Positions 25,220 through 37,652 of a stretch of DNA of 64,000 nucleotides are shown one piece after another. This DNA comes from Membranipora membranacea (taxonomy: Eukaryota; Bryozoa; Gymnolaemata; Cheilostomatida; Membraniporidae). Numbering within the stretch: the stretch's first letter is position 1; each line of letters begins with the position of its first letter. A model generated the notes under the pieces. It searched no databases. It saw only the letters and a list, made by a program, of their open reading frames with translations, and was not told where the DNA came from. Both the position numbers and the translations under genes were made by a program. The stretch is taken from assembly GCA_914767715.1 (NCBI GenBank), contig OU612067.1, forward strand, positions 30,168,162 through 30,232,161, written 5' to 3'.

Positions 25220-25941
25220 TAGTATGACTAGCATAGTGCTTACTGATCAACACTAGTTAATGCGATCCTACTCTTACTCGGGTCATCTAACCATAATCCA
25301 CCTGTACAGTCACAATATATAAGTACTGGTATAGGGTGATTGTGCATAGTTTGTACTGAACTGAATCTGGACCCAATTTCGCTGAACAAACATAATGGTA
25401 TATTAATTAGAATTTCAAGGCTTATCCTCACCTAATGCTGCGCTAGCAAATGATGACTTTCAAAAGTAATGCTCATAGAATATGTTTTATATTGGAAGAA
25501 TCGCTGAGAAAATACATTCTTTTTTTCTTTCCTACCCTTTCACACCAATGACATTCAGGTATTCAAAATGCATCTCGTTTCTTCTATTCTTAAACTTGGA
25601 TTATTCCAATGATTGAATTGATGTCTCATCAATTGAAAATCAAATCAAACCATGCGGAGCTTTGTGATCCTTAAAGGAGTGCATATAACTCAATTAGTTG
25701 TTTTGCTAGGGTCCCAAGATATTAGCTAAAACCCGGAGACTGCACAATCTTAAATTTGACAATTCCTCAGATGTAAGTTAGCAGCAAGTCAATAATGTGG
25801 ACTTAAAGTAGTATTACGCTGTGTGTTACATCACGTAATGAATATAAGATTGCATTTAGCAACGAATGTGCTAAACATTGTGAGAAAAACTGCATTTACC
25901 ACAAAATTGTTCTTCTCCTTGTTGCCTGCTAGTAGATCACT
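25220..25941. other. Intergenic spacer, no gene seen
   Basis: About 720 bases between DERL2 and the next plus-strand gene. It should hold the 3' UTR of the first and the promoter of the second. No distinct element was recognised. Confidence 0.5.
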
Positions 25942-27997
25942 ATGGGATCACAGGTAAGCATTCTATAGCTCCTCCTACAATGAACCGTGTTGTCATTTCT
26001 ATTTTTGTTATTATCTAAGCCTTGGTCAATCAGCACTGTAGTTTCCCATCTTCAAATTCAAATAATCATTATAATGTATCTAAATCTGAGAGGCCTGCTA
26101 CCTTTAGAAGCAAAGTGGGACCTTTCACTTGCCTCTAATTTAACTGACATGATTTTTTATCTGTACTATCTATACCCACTCCTGTTTCTCACCTTTGGCT
26201 TCCTACCAGTATAATGTGTCGATTCCAAACCTGCCCGCTTTTGTGGTTAAAGTGGTGTGCTGACCAGACTATTGCTCCAGCCCAACAGCCTGGCCCAGTT
26301 CCGGCAGCAGATGCATGATTATCATTCCATTGCATATTACTTCCTATTCATATCTTCAATATGTGTAAAATGACATTCTGTTTACTTTGAATATTGATAG
26401 CCTGAGAATGACGGACTGCTCGTTGCTAAGCCAATACAAGCCTACATGATACACTACATGAGGTATGCTAACAGGCACCTAATAGCCTACCTAAAAGTAA
26501 GTCATTTTAACCATATTATAGCTGATGGATGCTTCATAATTTAGATTCCAGGTTTTGCAAAGAAACAATAATGTGGCTAACCAGCTTGGATCGTTGAGAC
26601 TTTTTGACATGTTTCCGCCATTTTATAATATATTGTCTCCGTAGATAATATAGAGTAAATCCTGCCTCCTCTCTGTGATTTTGTTACTGAGATGTCTAAA
26701 ACTGTTTTTAATAATATTGCGTCCCGTGAAGACCATCCTATTTTTAGTTGTGTTGTTTTTAACTGCGCAAAGGTATCATCCACCTACATACCATCTATTG
26801 CCCACCAAAGTGCAGGACACAAAAGCGTTCAAAGAGCTTTTTTCCGTACTACATTTAAGTTTTTTCATTTTCATGTGCCTATCCAATTCTAAGGCCTGTT
26901 AATAGATGGATTGGAATAATAAACCTAACTTAGCCTAGCCATTGACTAAGATTGAAAACCTGAACCGCTGTGTATTCTTGTAATTTCGTGCAGAGTGTTC
27001 TTCTCTGAATTTGTTTAGGGACAGAGAACTGCGGTGGGAAGAAATTGGTTTGAAATGCTCACTAAAATGGGAGTCGACCCGATAAAATTTCTGAACCGCA
27101 TGAACTCCACTGACATACCTACACACACACCAAGAGAGCAACCTGTCAGTTCTTCTGTCAATGTGCAGCGAGTAACGCAGCAAGTCAGCGATGCTCAGAT
27201 AGCGAGACTCTCATCCACCACACAAATACCCTCTCGCAATCTACGCACAGATTCCAGCACTCAAACTAGAGAGAGCCGTCAGCCTCGCACTCACAGTCAG
27301 ACTCGCACTCACAGCCAGACTGCAGCGTCATCTGTATCAGTAGATATGAGTAGTCGTGTGCAGACTGAACTTGTTGTGCTGTGTTGTCTGGATTGTGGAG
27401 CATGTGAAGCACTTGGTCCTCCTACTAATACGCCTACAACTCAGATAACCCAACAGGTGAGGGTGACTTGACTTTTAATGCGTTTCTATGTCTTCAAACA
27501 TTGCGTGTGTGAGCCCATGCAACAGTTTATAGATGTCAAGATACTGCAAGTCTCCTCCTCGGATAGTCCCAGAGTTGTTCTCTTTATGTGCAATACTGTG
27601 ACTTTTATGATTATGCTGCAAACCATGATTGTGACATCATTGTGCTAGATATTTTCAACAAGTTTGATTTTTCAAGCTTAAACAAATTGATTTAGGTTTT
27701 AATGTTCCTTTATGTTTACTTTCATCGCAAATGCGTTCACAGATGTGCGCTGGCTAATAATCTACTACAGACGGACCAAAGCAATATGTAGTCTGGCAGC
27801 TAGTTCTGCGGAATCTATGCAATATTTAAAAAAATGTTGCACTTGTAGGGAAAAATTATGTTTAGTGTTAGAAATTGCCCCCCCCCCCCCCTTTCTTATC
27901 TATGCTCATTCTTTTGTACCTTTAGAGACCTGCTAGGGATAGAAGATGCAAAATGAAAAGTATCACAGGGCGTAACTCTGCACAGAAGAAACGATAA
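25942..27997 (+). CDS. Plus-strand divergent member of the phase-0 family, function unknown
   Basis: Four exons, all introns phase 0: 25942-25953, 26401-26496, 27019-27456 and 27926-27997. They join to 205 residues. Exon 1 encodes only MGSQ. Exon 2 (32 codons) ends HLIAYLK. Exon 3 starts GQRTAVGRNWFEMLTKM and holds an STQT motif (residues 116-119), a THSQT repeat and a Cys cluster (CCLDCGAC). The short last exon is basic (KMKSITGRNSAQKKR). Exon 2 and exon 3 match gene A in length, intron position and key residues: the LK or RK end, G at the next exon start, then G, W and M, and STQT further on. So I infer common descent, although overall identity is low. I recognise no known domain. Possible alternative 3' exons follow at about 28,499 and 32,029. 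Confidence 0.65.
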
Positions 27998-28498
27998 GGT
28001 GAGATAAGTAGTTCTCACTCAGCTATTACAGCAGCGCTGTCCACCATGTTTGATCGCCTTGTTATGAGTGTGTGGAAGGTCACTGGTATTAAACCATATT
28101 CTCAAGAGTAAATGTCACTTTTGGTTTTTACTTATGGAACCTATGTACGATGATGCAAGATGATGAAGATTTGACACAGTGCAGTATGATTAGCCAAAAT
28201 TGTCCAAATTTGAGATCCATGTGAGTTTTGAGAAATGGTGAAAAGTGTGTATATTTTCTGATACTTTTCATTTGCTCACATGATTGTAGTTTGTTCCGGG
28301 TTTTATGTCGCCTTCAACTTTCTGTGTGAATATATACGATCTCCTTCAATCAGATATTCACATAGAATGTATGATTCAAGGTGAGCAGTGTGTTGGGAGC
28401 TGATTAAAAAAACAATTAGCTCTGATACACTGACCCAATCATCTGTCATCTTTTTGCTATGCGTTAATCTGACAGTACATGCTGTTATATTTTGTAGT

Positions 28499-28676
28499 TG
28501 GAAGCACCATATTGACAACCGCCAATCTTCAAGCCTCTGTCACTTATTCTACACTCATACTATCTTTCTCTCTCGCGAACCATGAAGTTGAGCATCTTAC
28601 TGACCTTCATCCAGTTTCAGTGTCACCAATCAGTAGCAATTACTTACCCACAAATATGCCATCGACATTGGATTAG
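28499..28676 (+). CDS. Possible alternative 3' exon, unassigned
   Basis: After a tag acceptor (attttgtag) a frame reads VGSTILTTANLQASVTYSTL and continues to HEVEHLTDLHPVSVSP, up to TAG. The frame is open and protein-like, but joining it in phase 0 to the preceding family gene would give a stop after five codons. Its parent gene is therefore unclear, and it may be chance. Confidence 0.2.
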
Positions 28677-30293
28677 CCTCTCAAAGTGGACTGTCACATG
28701 ACAATCTACTGCCTTTCATATGTTAATGATCATAGAAAAGTCACTGCTCGGATTAGCTTGACTCAACTCGGGAAAGTTTTTACAAGTTGTGAAGGCTCAT
28801 TCACAGCACAGCAAAGGTACAAGGCAATCTGGTCACACATGAGGAGGTTTTTTTTCCAATAGTCAACACCGAGTCCTCCCAATGCGATACACTTTTACCT
28901 ATATAGCAATTACACTACGTAACCTACCGAGTCATCATAATCCTCATCATTTGCATCATATCTTGTGATAAATCAATACACCATCTATAACTATCTTTTA
29001 CTAGGTACTTCATTTCATGTATGAAAACTTTGTAACTTTTAGTCACCCAATCCTTTCATTACCAGATTGAGTTATTTCCCCTTACCAATTGAAAAGACAA
29101 CTACCAAATTATAAAGCTCCAGCAAAATCCTCGAGGACTTTTCAAAATCTTGTTCCGCATAATTGTATTTGTATTCTTGAGTTGATAACAATTCTTCAAC
29201 AAAAAGCTCTTGTGTGGTTGACTCATATTGGTAATGAATGAACGGCTACAAATTCTGCCAAAATCCCTTGTTACACAACTATATGCCTGTTTTGAGGTTT
29301 ACAGAATTTTCTTTAAAACTTTGCAAATTAGCTATTGTCTGTAGAAAATATGACCCCAAACTATTTTGCCTATAATATTGAATGATCGATAATGTATCAG
29401 TGACCTTTTTCAGTGATATATCTTGAAGCTTATATGCTATTTTTCCTTTTCTTTCTTTCACTGGCGAAAACTGCATTGCCATGCGCTTACATTAAATGTG
29501 TGAGTCTTTAAATTTAAATGTTCTACTCTCATTATCAAATAAACAGTGATGTCTCAGTAAGCAGCAGAATTTGTGTCCTCTGAATCATTGGGAAAACACA
29601 TACGCAGTGACATTCTTTCAGCATAAGGGTCTATATATACGCAATGAGGTAATGATAGCAGCAAGTGTTGCACAACGTCGCCATGCTGTCTTCAGAGGAT
29701 TTGAATAACGACTCACATTATTACAGCAGTGAAAGTTTGTCCTAGTAGTTGATGTGCCATTCTTATTGTGAAAAGCCTGGGACATGCAGTTATCATTCCT
29801 ATCGATTGTTTTCTGAGTATCTCATCATGTTTAACCATTCTACACGGACTATTAGCTTTGAAGATTATTTTGTTTCTGGTGAGTTGTGGCTGCTCTACTA
29901 CTGGCTACCAGAAAGCTGACCACACCTTGATATTGGTTTTAGAACAAATCTACATACTGATTGAATAAAGATTGCAATGGACAGACATATTCATAATCAC
30001 CTTTCTTTAACTTTACATTTGAGAAAAATGTGCTGACTTACATTATCAATTGCATTTTAACAGAACTTGGCATGTAATTGTCATTGTGATTCTCACATGT
30101 TTTACCAGCTAACCATACGATTTGTGTGCGCATATCATTCTTCCACTTTTACTATGGCATCTCCAAAGTCAGTTGTCTAACTTTCTTTAGCGGAGTCCGA
30201 GCTTTGCTAGTTATGTAAATCAGTCAATTTGGCGCACTGGTAGAATGCCTGTCTCTTGATCGTTCGTTCGTTTTTTATCGTTTTGAACTCGCT

Positions 30294-30374
30294 ATTGTGT
30301 GTGCTTTAGGCATTATTTTTCTAGTCTAGATCCAGGATATAGACTAGAAAAATAATGCCTAAAGCACACACAAT
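30294..30374. repeat. Perfect 35-bp inverted repeat with 11-base loop
   Basis: The left arm 30294-30328 (attgtgtgtgctttaggcat and on) is exactly matched in reverse complement by 30340-30374. The loop is gatccaggata. There is no coding role. Confidence 0.95.
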
Positions 30375-31873
30375 AAAGACACCCCCTCTGCCTCTTCGTA
30401 AGAGTAACCATACCCGGCGGGTATGGATAGGGAAAACACAAGTTGAGGACCTGTTCAATTCTCTACTTTTTTTCAGAGTGATATTTGTGGATCATTACCA
30501 ACCTTGCTGAAGTTTTTTCGATAGTGTTTCCCTCATACAAATAATTGAGAGAGAATGTAAGGAACACGAGATCTCTGACTTATGCATTCTCTTATTCAGG
30601 TGATTGTACTAGTTATTTGTGAAGTGGTGAGATGTTATCAACCTCCTGACACCTTAGCCTTGTTCTAAATCAACTACATCCAGTCAAGAATAAGCTCAGA
30701 ACTAAAAGACATCGTTATTGTCCCGGATCAGACCTTGTGGGCTGATCCACAAACATCATGTAAGATTCCTCCCTCTGAACTGATGTGAATTCAAAGCCGC
30801 CAGGATAAAAATGATTTGAGCAGACCTAAAAATGGAGACTATATAAATATCTTTCTATAAATCAATCGTGCATAATTTGTGTATTATAGGCTAGCAAGTT
30901 CCAGGAATTCTAAATTGAGTGAAGTTTAAGGTTTCTCTCAACACAACCTCTTCGTTTTTCTTGCGTTATTTTCATGAATTATGAGGGACTACGCAGAAGT
31001 TTGATCAATGCTATTTGATAGTGTCAGAGAGTTTCCCAGTGTTATCAATACTTGCTAGAAAATTAAATGACATATACAATATCTCTAACTGCTAGATTTT
31101 TTTATTCAGTTGACTGTACCGGATATTTCTATGCCTGAAGTTATGGGATGTTGGCAATGTCCTGATATATTTGCATTGATCTAAATCAACTACAGCTAAC
31201 CAAGGATAAGCTCAGAACTGAAAGACATTGTTAAAGTCTCGGATTGGAGGTGGTGTACTGAATCACAAAGATAATGTAAGTTTAAAATCATATTGATAAT
31301 TTTGCCCTCAAACTAAATTTCTGTGGTCAATGATGTATTTTATTGCGACATATCTCCTCTTTTGCGGGTCTGTGACTTGACTGCGACAGGCCCAACATTG
31401 CAGATATAAGCTACTTATTTCGCATTCTGCATAGTTGTGTAATAACAGCGACCAGAATTTAATAATAATTGGAGTAGACACAAAAATATCTTCCAATATC
31501 TTTCATGACCATCATGCCAATTTGTGTTAAATAATCACAGTCTAGCGAGTTCTTGAGTGATAATCCTCTGTCTGCAGATTGATGATTATTCTGCTCTGAG
31601 AAGGCAAAGACTCCGCAGCAAATGACCATACACCACATCATGGTTTGTCAACTATAGTTAGCAAATTTCGAGCTGCCATTTTTGGGAGCTGTGCCATAAA
31701 TGTCAAGGGGCACATAAATCTTAAATGATTACTTGCGAACACAGACGTATATCAAATATTATTTTTGTAGTTGATCCCAAACCTTTGTGAATTAAATGGT
31801 GTTATGGAAACTTGCTTGAAACACCTAACCTTTTGGTGTCTAACTGTTATAGCCTCAGAATCGCAGCATAACA

Positions 31874-31908
31874 AGGAGACCTCAGCCTATAATAGGCTGA
31901 GGTCTCCT
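31874..31908. repeat. 17-bp perfect hairpin with single-base loop
   Basis: Arms aggagacctcagcctat and ataggctgaggtctcct around one A. Confidence 0.95.
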
Positions 31909-34369
31909 GGTTATGATTGAGTTTATTCAATAGACTATACAATAGATTGCTGTAGTGACTCTTTAATGCCCTGTATTTGTTGCCTACATGGTTTTATGCA
32001 CCATCATTAATCTTTATCTTATTTTTAGAATTATGAAGACGATGCTAACATGCATGATAATAGGACAGAGGAAAGCTCATTATAAGACTGCTGGTTTAAG
32101 GATATCTAGACAATAAGTGAGGTCAGAACAACCGTCTGTCAGGGCTGGTGTCTATGAATCAGGCAGTCAGGTAAGCTCATCATTATACAGTACTACCTCA
32201 AATCTTGTGTTCTATAGTCCATGATAATTAGTTTGGTCAAACAGAGCCAGCAGGCAAAAGAGCCAGCAGGCAAAACTGATTTTGCGGAAATTGGTATTTG
32301 TGCCCTCTTGTAAAAATAATAGGAAAAGGTGCTGCCATGTTAGTGACTAATCGCACTCTTTTAAACCCCTCTAAAGACACATGATAATATCGAGAACAAT
32401 AATAATGCCTGCCTGAAGCTAGTACGAGGTAATATATATTTGAAGTGGCTCTAAGTCCACAAAACGGAAAAGAGCATTTGACAAGGCCTAAAGAAAGATT
32501 CTTATCATGGAGAGATTTAAAAAACGAACATCAGAATGATGGCAGCACTCTGGGCTTATCAAAAGATGAAAAATATTTGCAACCATGTAGTACTTGCATT
32601 TAAGAATATTATCTTGTTGAATAGAGATAAGCCCATCCTATTGTAAGCGTTTATCTGGTGAGCAGCATTTTCAGCAAGTAATGATTCATGGATGCTCTGG
32701 CAGGATTTGACCACTGTGATCGTAGATCACACAGAGCTGCATATAATACTTTAAATACTATTTAGCCGGTGAAGAAGACTATAGAAACCCATCTTCATTG
32801 CAGTAACAAGGTCAAAAGACTTAGGTGTAATTAGCATATTTTTCGAATATCTCTACACAATAGTTACATTTCGAAAATAAGCAGACAGAAACAGTAGGCA
32901 GAGAAGATAATGTAGTGTCATTGGTGGTGTGGGTTATCTGGGCGAACTGGATTGGTCTCGGTTTTCTTCAATCAGGTGGTCGCCACTATTGTCTTGGCTC
33001 TTGTGCATGGACTAACAGACCACACTGCTGTGTTTTATTACCGTTTTTGAAATAATTTTAGCAATTATCATTAAGTCATTGCAGAAACCTAATACAAGAA
33101 AAACAAAAAACCAGTATCACCACTTATAAATGCATGCAGCCCCTGATCACAGGGGACTGCTACAGGCCTGAGTGTCTCTCCCTTCTCCTAAGGAGTAACC
33201 CTGATTTATATTGGAAGGGTGCGACGACCAGAGTTACAAAAAAAACAATGAACAAGCAATTTTCAAGCTTACAAGGAGGCATAAATAACATTCCTGAGAT
33301 AGGATGATCTTCCAAGCTATGGAATAGGATATAGTATCTAACATTGTACAATGAATATGCACGCTGTTTGAATAACTAAAATTTCATGCACAATCAAATC
33401 ATGAAGTAGTATTCCCTGATCAAAGTAAGACAAGACAGCAGACTAGGCCATAGTACAGGATAACATATTTCAGGCGGCTTTAAGTACACAAAAGCAAAAG
33501 ACTTTGACAAGGCCTATGTAGAGATTTGAAAAATGTATGTATTTATGTGTATATAAACATATTATCTTGTAGTACAGAGATTTGTCCACCCTCCTGTAAG
33601 CTTTCATCTAGTGAACAGGATCTTGGAAGTAGTGGTTCATAAATGATCTGGCAGGCTTTGGCCGCTGGGATCCTTCATCCCCCTGTAACTTTTTATTTGG
33701 CCAGTGCCTTTACAAAGTCAGACCGCTAAAGTCTGATAAGCACCATAACTACATTTGCAGAATAAGTTAAGCAAAAAAACAACAGAGAATGCAAAGCGGT
33801 AGAGCCAATAGCGACATTATAACTATACTACAAGGCCTAAAGGAAGGTGCACTTCGTGAAGAGTTTAAAAAATGAACATCGGAATAAGCACAGTGCTTAT
33901 TTTAAAATGAAAAAGAATTGCGACCGTGTAGCTTACAAGGAGGCATAAATAACTTTCCCGAAATATGATGATCTACCAAGCTATGGGATGAGACACGATA
34001 TAAGATATTGTACCATGAATATGCATGCTGTTGGAATAACTAAAAGGTCATGCGCAATCAAATCAAGAAGTAATTTTCCTTGATCAAAGTTAGACACGAC
34101 AGCAGACTAGGTCATAGTACAGGCACAAGAATAAATAGGAACGTTTGACTGAATTGATAACCTCAGATGAATTAAGAGGTCATCAAATCAATAACACGAT
34201 TCATTGTTTGTCCATTGACAAAACAATAATAATATTCATATTCGAAGTATGATATCTCTAAATTAAGTATTTATCTGCCTAAAATTAATATAAACATGAA
34301 TATGAATATAAGAAGTGCAACTGCTCTGAGTTGTCGCTTATGGTTGAGCTATTTGGTAATAAAGCGGCT

Positions 34370-34501
34370 TCATGGTCCACTCTTAATAATCAGCTTACTG
34401 TGTGTCTGATGCTCAGCATCTCTGATCACTGATATTCTTTGGTAAACAAACAGTATCAGTATCATTTCATTCCAGAATTTTCCAAATTCACTTTTGACAC
34501 C
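34370..34501 (-). pseudogene. Truncated exon-3 copy of gene A type
   Basis: After an intact acceptor (cattaag) it reads GVKSEFGKFWNEMILILFVY and stays open to a stop at 34370-34372. The first ten residues align with gene A exon 3 (GIKNEFGKFW); the downstream CTC and STQT region is missing. It lies 0.9 kb from the near-identical exon 2 copy at 35,324-35,425, in the same order as in gene A. Confidence 0.7.
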
Positions 34502-34689
34502 CTTAATGAATGAAAATAAGTGGTGATAACTTGATAAGTTCTCAGAAGGCAAGGGTAATGGAGTAAATGCAAATAGATGATTTATTTAATTATTACTTGA
34601 ATATTATCTCACCCTATTTAGGTTAAGTAAGATATGAGTAACAAGGCAACTCATTTTATGAAGTGAAAATTCTTCAGTGAATGATAATT

Positions 34690-35550
34690 GTATTGTTCTA
34701 TTATTAAATGTTAAACATTAAATGGTCAATCCACGAAGCAACACTATTTAATCAACCTGAAGAGCCTTCCATTTGTGTCCTTACACCAATATTGGGAGTT
34801 GCGCCCCTCATCTTGTGAATTGACAACTCTTAATACATGATAAAGGCTTGGCATGACCCAAATTAAATAATTAACATCTGACTCAACAAATTTTTCTGTA
34901 CCACTAAAATCAAACTCCATTTATCTCATTTGCGATCTCAGTCAGGGAATGGGGAACCTTGGAAAAAGATACACAGTTGTGTCTGGATCCTTTTATAAGA
35001 AAAGAAATGTGAAAAAACATTGCTCAAGTTTGTATCAAGGAATATACATAAAAAATACATATCACTTACTTTTGGGCTTGATTTCATTGGCGACATTGAT
35101 AAAATATTGAGCTGTAAAAACTCCTGCAGCCTTCAGCTGCCAGGACATGTCACTTACCTTCCTATTGGCCTTGATATCTTTGGCAGCATCGAGAAGATAA
35201 TTAGTTGTGAAAACTCATGCAGGCTTCGGCTGTGGCTTAGGCTGCGGCCTCAGCTGTAACTTTTTATTAACATGCTGCAGAAAAGAGTAACATATGTGTT
35301 ATAGTAAGATACATGCCACTTACCTTCCTATATGCCTTGATTTGATCGGCGGCATCGAGAAAATAGTCATTCCTAAACACTCCTGCAGTCTTCAGCTGGA
35401 AGGACTGTAATTTTTTCTCAACAAGCTGCAGAAAAGAGCAACATACCTAATAGAACTAGGGCTAAACATCAGCAGCAGATATACTGAATATCGATAGAAA
35501 ATCATAAGCCTAAAGGTAGACATGTGTTTGAGTCTATCAACAAGGTAGTG
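34690..35550 (-). repeat. Segmental duplicate of the gene A exon 2 region
   Basis: Matches 11,640-12,190 over long stretches (for example attgggagttgc, gatctcaatc/gatctcagtc, and aacatcagcagcagatatac). Exon 2 here (35425-35324) is intact: LVEKKLQSFQLKTAGVFRND, ending DQIKAYRK, with acceptor ctgcag and donor gtaagt. Two further, more diverged exon-2 copies (35,062-35,235) sit just downstream. The extra length relative to the 11.6-12.2 kb copy comes from these added exons. Confidence 0.85.
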
Positions 35551-35869
35551 AAGAGTGATTCAGAAATTGTGGGTAAATAAAAGGGTGAGCGATTGTAATT
35601 TTATTAACAAAGTCATAAAATTAAGGTCTAATGCGCACCATAGCTACATTAAAAAAATAAGTTAATAAGAAAATTTAGAAATAGAGCAAAGGCTGATGTA
35701 TTGATTATCATATAGACACCACCAAATAGGGCATGTACAGGTGATTTTATTGGGAGCATCACCTGTGATTGGTTAAATGATTTGGGATTACTCATCAGCT
35801 GATAGCATCACAGGAGTCTGAGTAGCATAGCTCCCAATCTAGTTCTCAACTGAAACGTTTTCGATTAAA

Positions 35870-37510
35870 TATTTTGAGGTGTTAGGAGTTGTCCCCTCTA
35901 ACAGTCCACATCTAATAATGTGACAGCCTGTCTGGTCTGTCCATGGAGTTAGAGACACTAACTACTTGGTCAGACCAGACTTGGTCTGACATAATTAATA
36001 ACAGATTGTTAGATTCAGTTCGTAGTGAGTTTGGTTGGCGTCATATAGGAGCTGAAATATCCTTTCTGATCTACCAACTATTGTTGATCAATGAACACCT
36101 TGAGCTACTTTGTTTTACTGTTTGGCTTGCACATTTCTACCCCCAGGTGTAATTTTAGAAAGTTTTTCACGTTTGACCTTTCAGCTTATGGTCCCCTGCC
36201 CTAAGGAAAATGGTAGACAATACTTTTTTTTTGGCAAGAGACAAAGAGGTCTGGTTAATCTGCTGTCTAAGGCATACAGACCTTTTCTTTTTGAACCACT
36301 TGTTACGCTGTGTTTCTGATGATTTTGAGCATTGCCGAAGTTTTTTCAAAGGTTTTTCTTTCTGTGTGATGCAGGGACTTCTTTTTGTCTGTGTTTAACA
36401 ACACAACACCGCATATTTTAGTGCCAAAGAAGTCGTGCCCATATTATGATAAATTATATGTTTTAGATTTTAATATCATTGGGCTGTATCAAGACATTAC
36501 TGATAAGTTAGGAGTCATTTTCCCTTTTGTATCCTCAATAAACCAAATATATCATATCATATAACTTTTCTTGTCATATATGAGTTTTCAGCAGAAATTT
36601 CAGATGAGGAACTTATCTTGGTGTGGCGGTCTGTTCATTCTGGTAGGCTCAATGCTAGGTATCGAGATTTCATATGGAGGCTCTTATCTGGAGGCTCTCA
36701 TCTGGTAACTTGAAAACTCGGAAGTCCTAGCAAGATGGTATATGCCTTGGGTGAACACTGAGTGTGTCTACTGTAAAGGGGGGCTGGAGACAGTTACCCA
36801 CCTCTTTGTAACTTGTAAAGATCTGCAGTCAGCCTGTGATCTACTGGCCTGGTATGCACAGCGATTTTTTTCATACGGAGGTAAATACAGAGCTTGCCAT
36901 GTTAAATGCAGTTTTTTTCTGATCGAGTTGGGCATAATTAAGGAGACTGCCGACTTTGTGATCATGTTGTGGCACTTAACAAGGTTATATGGGACCTGAG
37001 GGGCCATATAATTTTTTTGACAGTGAGGCTTTTTTTTTTCATATCAATATTTTTGTCTGCTGTCAAACCCTTTTTCAGTAACATCAACGGATTGAATGAG
37101 TAATTTATTACGAGTGTGTGTCTTCCTGCATCCAGAAATATTCTGTTTTCTTTTCTACTCCCATGGGTTTTTTACTGACATTCACTCTCATTGACTAACC
37201 AAAATCTTTTTGTCTCTTGCTAACTCTTTAGTGAGCCACGGCACACCCTTTCCCGCCGCTAGTGTGTTCAGGCAATTGCTTTCTGCATGAGAATTTGTGG
37301 TGAGTCGGTTACAGCCCACCTAGCAAAATCTAATACCACACACAATCATTAATCAAATTTCATCTAACAAGTATTTCCTACCCTCCACAAACATTATTCT
37401 GTTGACTCACAATACCCATTTTATTCTGGCTGAAACATCATCCTGATTATTAAAATTTGGTAAAAAAAGAGGCGTTGTAGACCATTATTTTGTCAATGTT
37501 CTGGTGTGCC
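35870..37510 (+). mobile_element. Tx1/L1-like LINE remnant, copy 1
   Basis: Holds broken frames of the region after the reverse transcriptase domain: LTFQL, then PKENGRQ and LLSKAYRPFLF (36.1-36.3 kb), and MPWVNTECVYCKGGLETVTH followed by LFVTC (36,742 on). The Cys-x2-Cys...His-x4-Cys pattern is the zinc-finger-like C-terminal segment usual in this class. Many stops and frame changes make it inactive. The 3' non-coding end (ctagtgtgttcaggcaattg) is shared with copy 2. The MITE at 37,511 sits in this 3' part. Confidence 0.7.
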
Positions 37511-37652
37511 TTAAACCACTACTGACACAGCTGGGCTTTGCTGTATATAACTCCATGCCAAGCTACTGGCTAGATGTTTTGATGCCACAAATCTCTTTTT
37601 AAAGACTGGTGGCTCTGCTGGGCAAAGCCCAGCTGTGTCAGCAGTGGTTTAA
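37511..37652. mobile_element. Short TTAA-flanked MITE inside LINE copy 1
   Basis: TTAA, then accactactgacacagctg on the left, and its reverse complement ending cagcagtggt, then TTAA, on the right. Arms are about 28 bp with one mismatch. It is a shortened relative of the element at 18,201. LINE copy 2 has the empty site at 44,301-44,308 (gccctaaa). Confidence 0.92.

Larger units (their letters stand above)
28680..32600. other. Gene-poor stretch with two hairpins
   Basis: No convincing exon series on either strand. A short plus-strand frame after an acceptor near 32,029 (NYEDDANMHDNRTEESSL, stop) could be a terminal exon but has no partner. Two strong inverted repeats lie here and are listed separately. 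Confidence 0.5.

Noticed and set aside
27034-27471. A single-exon gene starting at 27,034
   Set aside because: The frame is open upstream to a clean acceptor at 27,018 and has GT donor at 27,457; it is exon 3 of a spliced gene, and position 27,034 is GTG, not ATG.
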